DNA of 64,000 nt from Comamonas sp. GB3 AK4-5 (GCF_041320665.1 NZ_CP166730.1:1364001-1428000), one strand, 5' to 3'. Positions 1 to 8,662 are shown, counted from the first letter of the stretch. Notes: generated by a model from the letters alone, not told the origin. A program made the numbers and translations.

Positions 1-1014
1 GGGTAGGCCTAGCTGGGCCATGTCGGCCACCAGGGTTTTGGCTACAGGGCGGTACTGGCCGGGCTGCAGCGCGGCGAGGTTCAGGGTGTCGCTGCCACTG
101 TTCAGCGCCACGCGGTATAGCCGCACAGACACGCCCACGCCGGCGCTGTAGGCACGCTCCAGCACCAGCAGATGCTCAGTCCCGTCGGCCAGGATTTCGC
201 TCACGCCGTTGTTCTGCGGCCCCAGGGGCACGCGGCGCGCATGAGGTATGGCGTCGGGCTGATAGGCCAGCTGGCGCAGTGCCTGGCCGCTGGCCGTGTC
301 GAACGCGGTGATGCGCACGGCGCCGCCGGGGGCCTGGGGTGTGGCCACAGGGCCGTCCTGGCGCAGCGGTTCTTCCATGGCCAGCCAGGTGGTGCGGCCG
401 TCGGGGCTGAGGGCCATGCCCTCCAGCGTGCCATTGTTGCGCGGGCCGCTCTGGCCTTTCCAGGGGCCGCTCAGCAGGGCGGGCAGGGGGCGCTCGCGCA
501 GCCAGCGGCCGTCGCTGTGATGCTCCAGCCACTGGGGCGGATGGCCGTGGGCCGGGTCGCCCTCGCTGGTCCACAGCAGGCTGTCGCCACCGGGGGCCCA
601 GCGTGCGGCTTCGGGGTCGGGCACGGCCAGCTGGACGCGTGCCTGGCGGGCCGATGGATAGGGCAGGCCATCGGGGGCCTGCAGCAAGACCACGCCCGTC
701 AGCTGCACCGGCTCCAGCTGCCGGGCGCTGTAGCGGATCTGTGCGGTATAAAAACGTGCTGGCTGGTGGGCGCTGCGGTCATCGCTGAGCAGCAGCCAGC
801 GGTCATGCGCGGGGTCGTAGTCGATGGCAGACAGCCCACCCACGGTGGTGCCCTGGTAGTCCATGCCCCGCGCCAGGGTCTGCATGCCGATGGCGCGCAC
901 ACAGGGTGCAGCACTGCCGTTGCACACCCAGGCCGTCGGCGCCACGGGCTGTGCCGTGCAAGCCGCCAGCAGGGGCAGCAGCCCCAGTATCCACCCCGTT
1001 TGCCATTGCTTCAT
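1..1014 (-). CDS. Esterase-like phytase-family lipoprotein (3' end outside window)
   Basis: The reading frame is open from an ATG at 1014 down to the window edge, giving 338 visible codons. The N-terminus is a lipoprotein signal: hydrophobic segment ending LLAAC, with the lipidated Cys at residue 19. The body has features of the esterase-like activity of phytase family (beta-propeller-like): GGLSAIDYD near the start, NGTLEGMALSPDGRT in the middle and NNGVSEIL further on. It would be a membrane-anchored hydrolase outside the cytoplasm. It lies 94 bases downstream of the siderophore receptor on the same strand and may share its transcript. The substrate is unknown; phosphoester hydrolysis is a family-level inference only. 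Confidence 0.75.
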   Translation of the reverse strand, partial: MKQWQTGWILGLLPLLAACTAQPVAPTAWVCNGSAAPCVRAIGMQTLARGMDYQGTTVGGLSAIDYDPAHDRWLLLSDDRSAHQPARFYTAQIRYSARQLEPVQLTGVVLLQAPDGLPYPSARQARVQLAVPDPEAARWAPGGDSLLWTSEGDPAHGHPPQWLEHHSDGRWLRERPLPALLSGPWKGQSGPRNNGTLEGMALSPDGRTTWLAMEEPLRQDGPVATPQAPGGAVRITAFDTASGQALRQLAYQPDAIPHARRVPLGPQNNGVSEILADGTEHLLVLERAYSAGVGVSVRLYRVALNSGSDTLNLAALQPGQYRPVAKTLVADMAQLGLP

Positions 1015-1108
1015 TGCGTCTTTCCCGTTGTCTGCGCCATGTTGCCGCCGGTTGTACCGCATACAGGTGTGCGGTGACCGCAAGTTCCATGGCGGTTTGC
1101 GGGAATTT

Positions 1109-3667
1109 TTAGAAGCGATAGCGGGCGCTGAACTGCACATTGCGCGGGGCGCCGTGCATGCCTGAATACCACCAGCCAGACATGGCCGAGATGTATTTGC
1201 GATCGAACAGGTTGTTGACGTTCATGGACAGCGTCAGCTGGTCGTTGACCTCATAGCGGGCCATCAGGCCCACCACGGCGTACGAGGACTGGCGGGCCGT
1301 CGCCATCTTGCCGATCTGCCAGATCTCTCCGGTGTACGAGATGCCGCTGTTCCAGTTGACGCCGCCGCCCACGGTCAGCCGGCGCCAGTCGCCGGGCATG
1401 CGGTAGGTGGTCCACAGACGGACCATCTGGCGCGGGAAGGTGGTGTTGATGCGCAGGCCGTTGGCGTCGTGGGAGCTGCTGAAGTTGTAGGAGGCGGCCA
1501 CGGTCCAGTCACGGGTGATGGCGCCGTTGAGCTCCAGGTCTATGCCCTCTGTTTTCGCCCCCTTGATGGCGCGCGAGGCGGTGTCGCTGGTGCCGGGAAT
1601 CAGGTGGCCAGGATCGTCGGCAGACAGATTGTCCTGGCGGACCTGGTAGAGGGCCACGCTGGTGCCCAGGCGCCCGCCCAGCCAGTCGCTCTTGATGCCG
1701 GTTTCGTAGGTATTGCCTTCTTGCGGGTCGAGGTAGGCGCCGTTGCGGTCGCGGGCGGTTTGCGGGTTGTAGATGGTGGAGAAGCTGGCATACAGCGTGT
1801 GCTGCGGGTTCAGGGTGTAGACCAGGCCGGCATAGGGCGTGAACACCCCGTTTTCCGAGGACTTGGGGTTGGAGTTCCAGCCTACGGACTCGGTCTGGTA
1901 GTTGCTGCGGTAGTTCATCAGCTTGCCGCCGACGATGAGCTTGAGGTCGTCGGACAAGGCGAAGCGGCCGGCGCCATACAGGCTGGTCTGGCGGCGCCCG
2001 CTGTCGTAGACCACGGATGGCGCGCCAAACACGGGCTTGCCGCTGTTGTCCCATTGGTAGATGTTGATGGGCTTGCCCCGCAGGCCGGAGATGTCGAAGC
2101 TGCCATCGGTCAGGCTCTGGAAGTCGGTGTAGTCCATACCCAGCACCAGCTCATGCTCGCGCCCGCCCAGGGTGATCGGGCCACGCATATTGATGTCAAA
2201 GCTCTGGTTGTGCAGGCGGTAGTCGCGGCGCTCGGCATTGAGCTTCAGACCATCGCCGGTGACGGGGTCGAAGGGCGGGGCACTGACGTTCAAATAGACC
2301 GCATCTTCGCGCTGGGTGGAGCGCAGGTAGTTGGCCGAGAGCTTGAGCTTCCAGTCATGGGCCAGCGATTGCTCCAGCGTGGCAAAGGCGTTGGTGGAGT
2401 TGGTGTTGAACTGGTTGTGGCGGCTGGCGCTGTTGAACGACACCGGGAAACTGTTTTGTTCGCCGTTGCTGTTGAACAGCGGAAAGCCCAGGTAGGCCTG
2501 CGAGCCGTGTGAACGGCCGCGCTGGTAGTCGATGCCGGCGGTGAGTTTGAGGGAGGCGTTCAGATCGGCCTCCACCACGCCGTACAGCACATCTTTTTTC
2601 TTGCCGTAGTAGTCGATATAGCTGTCGCCTTCATCGTGCACGGCCACCAGGCGACCGCGCACGCTGCCCGCCTCATTCAGAGGGGATGAAATGTCCAGCA
2701 CACCGCGGCCCTGCTTCCAGGAGCCGGCGCTGACCTCTACCGATGCCTGGAATTGGTCGGTGGGCTTTTTGCGCACCATGTTGACGATGCCCGAGGGATC
2801 GCCCGCGCCCGTGGTCAGGCCCGATGCGCCGCGCAGGACTTCGATGCGGTCGTAGAGCGCCATGTCGGCAATGCTTTGTGTGGGCAAGGCGTCCAGCCCC
2901 AGAAACTCGGTATGGGTGCTGACGCCATCGAGCTGGTAGTTGGTGATGGCGTAACCCCGTGCATTGGCATTGGTGCGTTCGGTGCCGAGCACCGAGGTCG
3001 AGATGCCCGGGGTGCGCGCCAGCACTTCGTGAATGGTGGTGAGGTGCTCGTCCTCCATGCGCTGCTGCGTCATCACGCTGATGGACTGCGGGGTGTCGCG
3101 CAAGGCCATGGAGAGCCCGGTGGCCATGCTGGTCGGCCCTTTGGCGGTGTAGCTGCCCGTGCCTTCGGTGGTGCCGGATTCCAGGGCCGCTGCTGCGGTG
3201 ACCTTGACCTCGGCCAGGCTGGGGTCTGCGCTGCGGGGCGTGGTGAGGGCTGCAGGCGACGCTGGCGCAGGGGCGATGGTGAGCGTGCCCTGCGGGGTGT
3301 GGGCCAGTTGCAGCCCACTGGCCGCCAGTGCCAGCCGTGCCGCCTGTTCCACGCTGTAGTCACCCTGGATGGCGGGAGCCCGCTTGCCGCTGAGCAGGGC
3401 CGGATCGGCGCTGATGCTGCGTTGGCCCTGGCGGGCGATGCGCGCCAGGGTGTCATCCAGTGCGCCTGCAGGCAGGTTCCAGCGGTAGGTGCTGGCGGCG
3501 CTGGCCGAGGCGGGCGCGGTCTGCGGCTGGGCCTGGGCGGCGGGGATGCCGGCCAGGGTGCATGCCAGTGCTGCGGCCAGGGGCAGCAGCGCTGTCGCGG
3601 GGCGCAGGGAGGAATGTGCAATGGGGGCGCCCTGGGTGGCGCGAGAGGCGTGGCGTGCGAGGGCCAT
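1109..3667 (-). CDS. TonB-dependent siderophore receptor with signalling domain
   Basis: Outer-membrane receptor of about 852 residues, FpvA/FecA/FhuA type, importing a ferric siderophore with TonB energy. A signal peptide (about residues 1-46, ending AAQAQ) is followed by an STN signalling domain (about 61-131, from YRWNLPAG), a TonB-box-like EVKVTA (153-158), a plug (RDTPQSISVMTQQRMED, then a VLRGASGL core) and a beta-barrel ending in the aromatic ARYRF. The STN domain means the loaded receptor should signal to FecR, encoded next to it. I chose the ATG at 3667 because an AAGGA lies 11 bases before it; an ATG at 3712 would put a Fur-box-like palindrome inside the gene. The siderophore cannot be told from sequence. 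Confidence 0.93.
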   Translation of the reverse strand: MALARHASRATQGAPIAHSSLRPATALLPLAAALACTLAGIPAAQAQPQTAPASASAASTYRWNLPAGALDDTLARIARQGQRSISADPALLSGKRAPAIQGDYSVEQAARLALAASGLQLAHTPQGTLTIAPAPASPAALTTPRSADPSLAEVKVTAAAALESGTTEGTGSYTAKGPTSMATGLSMALRDTPQSISVMTQQRMEDEHLTTIHEVLARTPGISTSVLGTERTNANARGYAITNYQLDGVSTHTEFLGLDALPTQSIADMALYDRIEVLRGASGLTTGAGDPSGIVNMVRKKPTDQFQASVEVSAGSWKQGRGVLDISSPLNEAGSVRGRLVAVHDEGDSYIDYYGKKKDVLYGVVEADLNASLKLTAGIDYQRGRSHGSQAYLGFPLFNSNGEQNSFPVSFNSASRHNQFNTNSTNAFATLEQSLAHDWKLKLSANYLRSTQREDAVYLNVSAPPFDPVTGDGLKLNAERRDYRLHNQSFDINMRGPITLGGREHELVLGMDYTDFQSLTDGSFDISGLRGKPINIYQWDNSGKPVFGAPSVVYDSGRRQTSLYGAGRFALSDDLKLIVGGKLMNYRSNYQTESVGWNSNPKSSENGVFTPYAGLVYTLNPQHTLYASFSTIYNPQTARDRNGAYLDPQEGNTYETGIKSDWLGGRLGTSVALYQVRQDNLSADDPGHLIPGTSDTASRAIKGAKTEGIDLELNGAITRDWTVAASYNFSSSHDANGLRINTTFPRQMVRLWTTYRMPGDWRRLTVGGGVNWNSGISYTGEIWQIGKMATARQSSYAVVGLMARYEVNDQLTLSMNVNNLFDRKYISAMSGWWYSGMHGAPRNVQFSARYRF

Positions 3668-3697
3668 GGTGTGGCAAGTCCTTGTGGTTGCAGCAAA

Positions 3698-3716
3698 GTG
3701 AATGGGATTCATTTCC
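3698..3716 (-). promoter_or_regulatory. Fur-box-like palindrome upstream of the siderophore receptor
   Basis: The core AATGGGATTCATT (3701-3713) is close to palindromic and matches most of the central Fur consensus AATGATAATCATT (10 of 13 positions). It sits about 30 bases before the chosen receptor start. Iron-dependent repression is inferred. Confidence 0.5.
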
Positions 3717-3809
3717 TTTGTGCAACGAGGCTGGCAAAACCCGTCATCGCCGGCAAAAAACAATGCCAGAGGGCCTACGGTCAGGCCGGGCTGACTGCGC
3801 TATCCAGCT

Positions 3810-4814
3810 CTACCCCGAGCTGTTCCGTAGATCGATCACCGTGAGCCACGGCCCCCAGCGGCGCACATGCACGGGGTGGGTGGCTTCCAGATCCAGCAGC
3901 ACCTGGGCGGGCCGGTCCAGCGGAAACACGCCAAACACCCGCAGTCGCGCGGCTTCCGGGCTGATGCGCAGCACACCGCTTTGATAGGGCCGCAAGGCGT
4001 CAATCACCTCGCCCAGCGGCTGGTTGCGCACCTCGATCAGGCCATCGGACCAGGCCGCGGGCGCCAGGCGTGTGTGCACTACCGGCGTGATGCGATCCGC
4101 CTCCATCCAGGCACTGGCGCCTTGGTGCACATCGTGCTGCAGGCCGGACAAGGTGGTCAGGCGCACGCTGTGTTCCAGCACATGCACCAGGGTGCGGCCC
4201 TCGGCCTGGCGCACCATGAAGCGTGTGCCCAGGGCCTGTGCCAGGCCTTGGGCGCTTTGCACCACAAAAGGCCGCCGCGCAGCCTGCTCGGGCGTGGCGC
4301 TGCGGGCCACCTGCACCAGCAGCGCGCCTTCGCGCAGGCGCAGCAAACGCTGGGTGGCGCTGTAGGCAATGTCGGCCCCCGAGCGTGCATCCAGCAGCAG
4401 CTCGCTGCCATCGGGCAGCCAGTGGTGGCCGCGCTCGCCTGTGCCGGTGCGCAGATCGGCAGCCAGCATGGCCAGCGGGGTTTGGCGGTCGATCAGCCAG
4501 GCCGTGGTCGTGCCCAGCAACACGGCGGCCACGCCACCGCGCAGCAGCCCGCGCCGGCGCGCTGCCGTGGGGGGCGGCGCGAGGAGGGCCTGGCGGCCCA
4601 GGCTGGCGCCGCTGTGCTGGCGCAACTGGACCAGCACCGGCTCCACGCCATGCGCTTGTCCCCGCGAGAGGCGGCCTTGCACGCAGGCCCAGGCCTGGGC
4701 ATGGGCTGGCGACTGCTGCAGCCAGCATTCAAAGGCCTGCTGGTCTTGGGCCGTGGCATGGCCGGAGTCGAGCCGCACCAGCCAGTCGATGGCCTGATCG
4801 GTGGCGATGTCCAT
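3810..4814 (-). CDS. fecR: FecR-family anti-sigma/sigma regulator
   Basis: A 334-residue inner-membrane signal relay. The N-terminal cytoplasmic part (about 1-45, AIDWLVRLDSG and ECWLQQSPAHAQAW) is the DUF4880 domain that contacts the sigma factor. One membrane segment follows near residues 90-107, then the FecR domain (LRTGTGERGHHWLPDGSEL onward) and a C-terminal DUF4974/STN-like part (GVLRISPEAARLRVFGVF). In this family the periplasmic part reads the receptor's signalling domain and passes the state to the ECF sigma factor. It starts 7 bases after the sigma gene ends and precedes the receptor gene, the classic fecI-fecR-receptor order. Confidence 0.93.
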   Translation of the reverse strand: MDIATDQAIDWLVRLDSGHATAQDQQAFECWLQQSPAHAQAWACVQGRLSRGQAHGVEPVLVQLRQHSGASLGRQALLAPPPTAARRRGLLRGGVAAVLLGTTTAWLIDRQTPLAMLAADLRTGTGERGHHWLPDGSELLLDARSGADIAYSATQRLLRLREGALLVQVARSATPEQAARRPFVVQSAQGLAQALGTRFMVRQAEGRTLVHVLEHSVRLTTLSGLQHDVHQGASAWMEADRITPVVHTRLAPAAWSDGLIEVRNQPLGEVIDALRPYQSGVLRISPEAARLRVFGVFPLDRPAQVLLDLEATHPVHVRRWGPWLTVIDLRNSSG

Positions 4815-4821
4815 GGGGCCG

Positions 4822-5334
4822 TCAGTCCCGGGGCCACATCGGCGATTGGTAAAGGTGCACCAGGGCCTGCTTCATATAGCGTTCCACGGTGGTGATCGAC
4901 ACGGCCATCACCTCGGCAATTTCTGCATGCTTCATATCGTCGAGGCGGCGCAGCAAAAACACCTGGCGCACCTTGGGAGGCAGGCCGTCCAGCCACAGGT
5001 CCAGGGCTTCGACAGCCTCGCGCACCAGGGCATAGTCCTCGGGAGAGGGTGCGACCTCTTCGGGCAGGCTGGCGAGCGCATCCAGCCAGGCCTGTTCCAG
5101 CTCGCGTCGGCGCCAGAAGTTGTAGAGCACCCGCTGTGCCAGCGTGGTCAGATAGGCCCGAGGCTCGCGAATGGCATGGACCTGCTCGGCCACGATCACC
5201 CGGACAAAGGTGTCCTGCGCCAGGTCGGCGGCCTGGTGGGTGTTGCCCAGTTTGCGCAGCAGCCAGCCGTGCAGCCAGGCGTGGTGGTTGACATAGAGCG
5301 CGTGCACCGGGTCGGCGGCAGGAGAGGAAGACAT
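4822..5334 (-). CDS. fecI: FecI-type ECF sigma factor
   Basis: About 170 residues, normal for iron-responsive extracytoplasmic-function sigma factors. Region 2 is visible as ADLAQDTFVRVI with the following REPRAYLTTLAQRVLYNFWRR split over regions 2.3-2.4; region 4 is LPPKVRQVFLLRRLDDMKHAEIAEV followed by the recognition helix SITTVERYMKQAL (given here in pieces). It should direct RNA polymerase to the neighbouring receptor promoter when FecR signals. The ATG at 5334 was chosen because the Fur-box-like palindrome at 5350-5368 lies just upstream; a longer frame to 5469 would run through it. Confidence 0.92.
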   Translation of the reverse strand: MSSSPAADPVHALYVNHHAWLHGWLLRKLGNTHQAADLAQDTFVRVIVAEQVHAIREPRAYLTTLAQRVLYNFWRRRELEQAWLDALASLPEEVAPSPEDYALVREAVEALDLWLDGLPPKVRQVFLLRRLDDMKHAEIAEVMAVSITTVERYMKQALVHLYQSPMWPRD

Positions 5335-5349
5335 GGCTCCATGTATGCA

Positions 5350-5368
5350 AATGAGAACTCTTCGCATT
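5350..5368 (-). promoter_or_regulatory. Fur-box-like palindrome upstream of fecI
   Basis: AATGAGAACTCTTCGCATT closely resembles the typical Fur site AATGAGAATTATTCTCATT; 14 of its 19 positions match its own reverse complement. It sits 16 bases before the sigma start codon, where a bound repressor would block transcription. Confidence 0.65.
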
Positions 5369-5493
5369 TTACATGCTGACATACCAAAGCCGCCGCTTTG
5401 CTGGTGAAGGGGCGGCGCTGCGGGCCGGTTGTGGGGGAAATCCGACAGCGCCCCTGGTGGCGCGCGCATGGCATGCAGGCCCAGTTCCCTCGG

Positions 5494-6183
5494 CTACAAA
5501 AGACCTTCTTCGGCCATGGACAGCGCCACGCCGGGGCCGACGATGACATGGTCCAGCACGCGCACGTCCACCAGGGCCAGGGCGGCCGTCAGGCTGCGGG
5601 TGAGCTCGCTGTCGGCAGGGCTGGGTTGCACGCTGCCGCTGGGGTGGTTGTGCGCCAGGATGAGGGCGCTGGCCTGGTGGTGAAGGGCGCGCAGCAGCAC
5701 CTCGCGTGGATAGACCGCTGTGGCGGTGAGGCTGCCGTGGAACAGTTCTTCCAGCGCAATCAGCCGGTTCTGGCTGTCGAGGAATAGGACTGCAAACACC
5801 TCGTGTGGGCGCTGGGCCAGGCACAGCTGCAGGTGGTGGCGCACGGCCTGCGGGTCGGTGAACACCGTGCGCTCGCGCAGCTGCTGGGCCGTGGCGCGTT
5901 TGGCCAGCTCCATCACGGCCAGCAGTTCGGCCCGCTTGGCCGGTCCCAGCCCCTTGATACGGGCCAGGTCCTGGGCGCTGGCGGAGAGCAAACCTGCCAG
6001 GCCATCAAAACCGCCCTGGCTTGGCGTATTCAGCAGGCTCTGCGCCAGCTGCAGCACGTTGCAACCGGCCAGGCCGGTGCGCAGCACGATCGCCAGCAGC
6101 TCGGCGTCGGCCAGAGCGGCCGGGCCACGGGCCAGCAGTTTCTCGCGGGGTTGGGCATCGGTTGGCAGGTCTTGGAGGGCCAT
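5494..6183 (-). CDS. radC: RadC-family JAB/MPN-domain protein
   Basis: A 229-residue full-length RadC. An N-terminal UPF0758 helical part includes a helix-hairpin-helix-like stretch ([19 protein letters not shown], about 75-93). The C-terminal JAB domain carries the metal motif H178-N-H180-P-S-G with D191. The domain resembles metallopeptidases; despite the name, a DNA-repair role is not established, and homologues are linked to mobile elements and competence. It is transcribed away from fkpB, with about 100 bases between the two start codons. Confidence 0.93.
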   Translation of the reverse strand: MALQDLPTDAQPREKLLARGPAALADAELLAIVLRTGLAGCNVLQLAQSLLNTPSQGGFDGLAGLLSASAQDLARIKGLGPAKRAELLAVMELAKRATAQQLRERTVFTDPQAVRHHLQLCLAQRPHEVFAVLFLDSQNRLIALEELFHGSLTATAVYPREVLLRALHHQASALILAHNHPSGSVQPSPADSELTRSLTAALALVDVRVLDHVIVGPGVALSMAEEGLL

Positions 6184-6282
6184 GGCAGCACAGTAGTGGC
6201 AAAGAGGGCTGCGGTTATGCGCGGAGTCTGCGCGGGGGCATGCCCGGTTTTTTACAATGGGGCCAGATTACTCGGGACCACC

Positions 6283-6750
6283 ATGACGACTACGACCCAC
6301 GCATCCACGCCCACCGTACAGCCGGGCTCCTTTCTCACCCTGCATTACCGCCTGGCCGGCCTGGCTGGGGACGTGATCAACACCTTCAACGAAAAGCCCG
6401 CCACGCTGTCGTTGGGCGCGGGTGAGTTGTCTCCCGCCATGGAGGAGCTGCTGCTGGGCCTGGCCGAAGGCACGCACACCACGTTCGAGCTGGTGGCCGG
6501 CGCCGCCTTTGGCGAGCGCAATGTGGACATGATGCAGTGGGTGGCGCGCAAGCTGATGAATGAGCTGGGCGACCCGGACGAGCAATACATGGCCGGCGAT
6601 GTGGTGCAGTTCCCCACCCCCGACGGCTTGGGCAGCTATGCCGGTGCCGTGGTGCAGGTGCGCGAAGACGGCGCCGTGCTGTTCGACTTCAACCATCCGC
6701 TGGCAGGCCAGCCGGTGACGTTCGAGGTCAAGATCATCGGAGTGCTCTGA
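6283..6750 (+). CDS. fkpB: FKBP-type peptidyl-prolyl isomerase (SlpA/FkpB)
   Basis: A 155-residue prolyl isomerase of the SlyD/SlpA branch. FKBP strands are visible at the N-terminus ([11 protein letters not shown]), then [19 protein letters not shown], an insert-in-flap part containing [12 protein letters not shown], and a C-terminal [16 protein letters not shown], the family signature. It is cytoplasmic, with no signal peptide. The ATG at 6283 follows GGGA; a possible -10 (TACAAT, 6253-6258) lies upstream. ispH starts 1 base after its stop, the fkpB-ispH pairing known from enterobacteria, so the two are probably cotranscribed. Confidence 0.94.
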   Translation: MTTTTHASTPTVQPGSFLTLHYRLAGLAGDVINTFNEKPATLSLGAGELSPAMEELLLGLAEGTHTTFELVAGAAFGERNVDMMQWVARKLMNELGDPDEQYMAGDVVQFPTPDGLGSYAGAVVQVREDGAVLFDFNHPLAGQPVTFEVKIIGVL

Positions 6751-6751
6751 C

Positions 6752-7741
6752 GTGGTCGGAGCCAAGGAAATCCTGCTGGCCGAGCCGCGCGGCTTTTGTG
6801 CCGGCGTGGACCGCGCCATCGAGATCGTGGAGCGCGCGCTGGCCAAGTTTGGCGCGCCCATCTATGTGCGCCATGAGATCGTGCACAACACCTTTGTGGT
6901 CAATGACCTGAAGGCCAAGGGTGCCATCTTTATCGAAGAACTGGATGACGTGCCTGCGGGCGCCACCCTGGTGTTCAGCGCCCATGGCGTGTCCAAGGCC
7001 GTGCAGGAAGAGGCCAAGGCCCGTGGCTTTGCCATCTTCGATGCCACTTGCCCGCTGGTGACCAAGGTGCATGTGGAGGTGGCCAAGCTGGCCAAGGAAG
7101 GCTACGAATTTCTGATGATCGGCCACAAAGGCCATCCGGAAGTCGAAGGCACCATGGGCCAGCTGTCCGAAGGCATTCACCTGGTGGAAGACGAGGCCGA
7201 TGTGGCCACGGTGGCGCCGCGCCAGACCGAAAAGCTGGCCGTGGTCACCCAGACCACGCTGTCCGTGGACGACGCTGCCGGCATCATGGCCGCCATCACC
7301 GCCCGCTTTCCGCAAGTGCGCCAGCCCAAGCAACAGGACATTTGCTATGCCACGCAAAACCGCCAGGACGCCGTCAAGGTGCTGGCGCCGCAGGTGGACG
7401 TGTTGATTGTGGTGGGCAGCCCCACCAGCTCCAACAGCAACCGCCTGCGCGAGCTGGCGGCCCGCCTGGGCACGCCGGCCTATATGGTGGACAACGCGGA
7501 CGAGCTGCGTGAGGAATGGTTTGCCAATGCCGCCCGCGTGGGCCTGACGGCGGGGGCCTCGGCACCCGAGGTGCTGGTCAACGACGTGATTGCCCGGGTG
7601 CGCAGCCTGGGCGCGGTGGCGGTGCGCAAGATGGATGGCATCGAGGAAACCATCAAGTTTCCCCTGCCCAAGGGCTTGAAGATCGACGCGGCCACCGGCC
7701 TGGAGATCGAGGTGCGCAAGGCGCCCGAAACCGGCGCCTGA
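6752..7741 (+). CDS. ispH: 4-hydroxy-3-methylbut-2-enyl diphosphate reductase
   Basis: Last step of the MEP isoprenoid pathway: reduces HMBPP to IPP and DMAPP with an iron-sulfur cluster. The 329-residue protein has the three cluster cysteines C16 (PRGFCAGV), C100 (DATCPL) and C198 ([10 protein letters not shown]), and the TQTTLS and [11 protein letters not shown] substrate-site motifs. The start is GTG at 6752, one base after the fkpB stop, so translation may be coupled. The window also carries dxs and ispA of the same route, 41 kb away. A large terminator-like hairpin follows. Confidence 0.97.
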   Translation: MVGAKEILLAEPRGFCAGVDRAIEIVERALAKFGAPIYVRHEIVHNTFVVNDLKAKGAIFIEELDDVPAGATLVFSAHGVSKAVQEEAKARGFAIFDATCPLVTKVHVEVAKLAKEGYEFLMIGHKGHPEVEGTMGQLSEGIHLVEDEADVATVAPRQTEKLAVVTQTTLSVDDAAGIMAAITARFPQVRQPKQQDICYATQNRQDAVKVLAPQVDVLIVVGSPTSSNSNRLRELAARLGTPAYMVDNADELREEWFANAARVGLTAGASAPEVLVNDVIARVRSLGAVAVRKMDGIEETIKFPLPKGLKIDAATGLEIEVRKAPETGA

Positions 7742-7783
7742 GATTGAACCGGAAACGCTGTCTGGCGTAGACAGCTACTGAAT

Positions 7784-7872
7784 AAAGAGCACTCCGTGCG
7801 TATGCGGCCAGACAATGCAGTCGAAAACTGCTGCAATCTGGCCACTCATGCGCTGAGGGTGCTCTTTTTTTT
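7784..7872 (+). terminator. Long imperfect hairpin with T-run after ispH
   Basis: The arms AAAGAGCAC (7784-7792) and GTGCTCTTT (7859-7867) close a stem that continues imperfectly inward (CGGCCAGA with TCTGGCC, AATGCAG with CTGC..) to a loop near 7821-7827. A run of T follows. It is far longer than a usual intrinsic terminator. Its 3' arm overlaps the last codons of the convergent gene at 7846-8199. Confidence 0.7.
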
Positions 7873-8199
7873 GAGGGTGGCTGGACGGTGGATGCCAGGC
7901 CCTGCGCAAGGCCTGGTGCAAGGCGCAACGCAAGAACTAATGCCAGGCGGCCACCGCCTGCGGGCGATGGCGCAGGCGCTGCTGAGCACGGCCAGCAGCA
8001 GGCTGCTGCGCCAGGGGGCAGAGCTACCCTGCCAGCTGCTCCAGCCTGCCGCGATGGTCAGCAGCAAGCTGGTCAGCGCGCCGCCCAGCATCAGCAAGAC
8101 CAAGGCGGCCGCGCGCGCCGGGTTGGGGGCCTGCGGGTTCAGAGGCCAGAAGGCGAGTGTGGCGGTGCACAGCAAGCCCAGCAGACAAAGCACAAACAT
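7846..8199 (-). CDS. Small hypothetical membrane protein
   Basis: About 117 residues, not recognised. The start at 8199 is supported by an exact AAGGAG five bases upstream. Three hydrophobic stretches are visible: MFVLCLLGLLCTATLAF at the N-terminus, ALVLLMLGGALTSLLLTIA in the middle and SSLLLAVLSSACAI further on; the Cys-rich, basic tail is unusual. It converges on ispH, and its stop lies inside the ispH terminator arm, so its C-terminal KKK is encoded by the T-run. A 268-bp repeat begins 15 bases upstream of its start codon, so any promoter must lie in or beyond that repeat. Confidence 0.55.
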   Translation of the reverse strand: MFVLCLLGLLCTATLAFWPLNPQAPNPARAAALVLLMLGGALTSLLLTIAAGWSSWQGSSAPWRSSLLLAVLSSACAIARRRWPPGISSCVAPCTRPCAGPGIHRPATLKKKSTLSA

Positions 8200-8213
8200 G
8201 GCAACTCCTTGCA

Positions 8214-8481
8214 AGAGCGTGTTGACGATCTCTACGCAGGCGCGTTGAAGCGCAATCGGGATGAGTTCGAAGCGATGGAGTGCAGCTTGCACGCGTGTGC
8301 AAGCAAGCCACAGCGCGAAGAAATCGCCCGATTTCGCTCCAACCCTGCGGGCCAGTGCCTTTGCGGGCGGTCTACTGTGTTGCGAATCCTCGCAATAGCA
8401 CGGCTATTGCTGCGGTGTCGCGCCTTGTATCCCATCCCGCAAAGACACTGGCGCGCCGCGAGGAGATCGTAAACACGCTCT
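8214..8481. repeat. 268-bp structured repeat, copy 1 (MITE-like)
   Basis: Nearly identical to 48125-48392 and exactly the same length. The termini form inverted repeats: GAGCGTGTTGACGATCTC (8215-8232) against GAGATCGTAAACACGCTC (8463-8480), 17 of 18 paired. Inside are a perfect 8-bp hairpin (8285-8292 with 8297-8304), a 17-bp stem with one mismatch (8351-8367 with 8436-8452) and, within that, GCAATAGC-ACG-GCTATTGC (8392-8410). No transposase is encoded. No clear target duplication is seen at this copy. A 67-codon minus-strand frame inside both copies is judged non-coding. Confidence 0.85.
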
Positions 8482-8487
8482 AAAGGG

Positions 8488-8662
8488 CACCCCTTTCAAG
8501 GTCTTGGTGTCGGTGCTCTTATCTGGCCTAAATCAGTCGGCAATCAACAGCAAAACCAGCATTGAACTGCCTATTTTTTGTGCACAACAGCGCTAATTTT
8601 GGCTTGTTGATGTGCAAATGCAGGTAGATAGCGCCGGTTGCTCAAACACCTTGAAAGGGATG
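8488..8662. mobile_element. 175-bp inverted-repeat element flanked by 11-bp direct repeats
   Basis: The ends are inverted repeats: CACCCCTTTCAAGGTCTT (8488-8505) against AACACCTTGAAAGGGATG (8645-8662), 16 of 18 paired. GCTCTAAAGGG stands immediately outside on both sides (8477-8487 and 8663-8673). That is the shape of a non-autonomous insertion element with an 11-bp target duplication, a size known for IS4-type elements. The left direct repeat includes the end of the 268-bp repeat, so this element would have inserted at that junction later. No gene is inside. Confidence 0.6.

Noticed and set aside
176..574. A 132-codon frame suggesting a frameshift in the first gene
   Set aside because: Re-reading bases 231-260 on the minus strand shows that the lipoprotein frame continues unbroken to the window edge.
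8232..8435. 67-codon minus-strand frame with a close counterpart at 48143-48346
   Set aside because: The similarity follows from both lying inside the 268-bp repeat. No ribosome site is seen, and changes between copies do not look synonymous.
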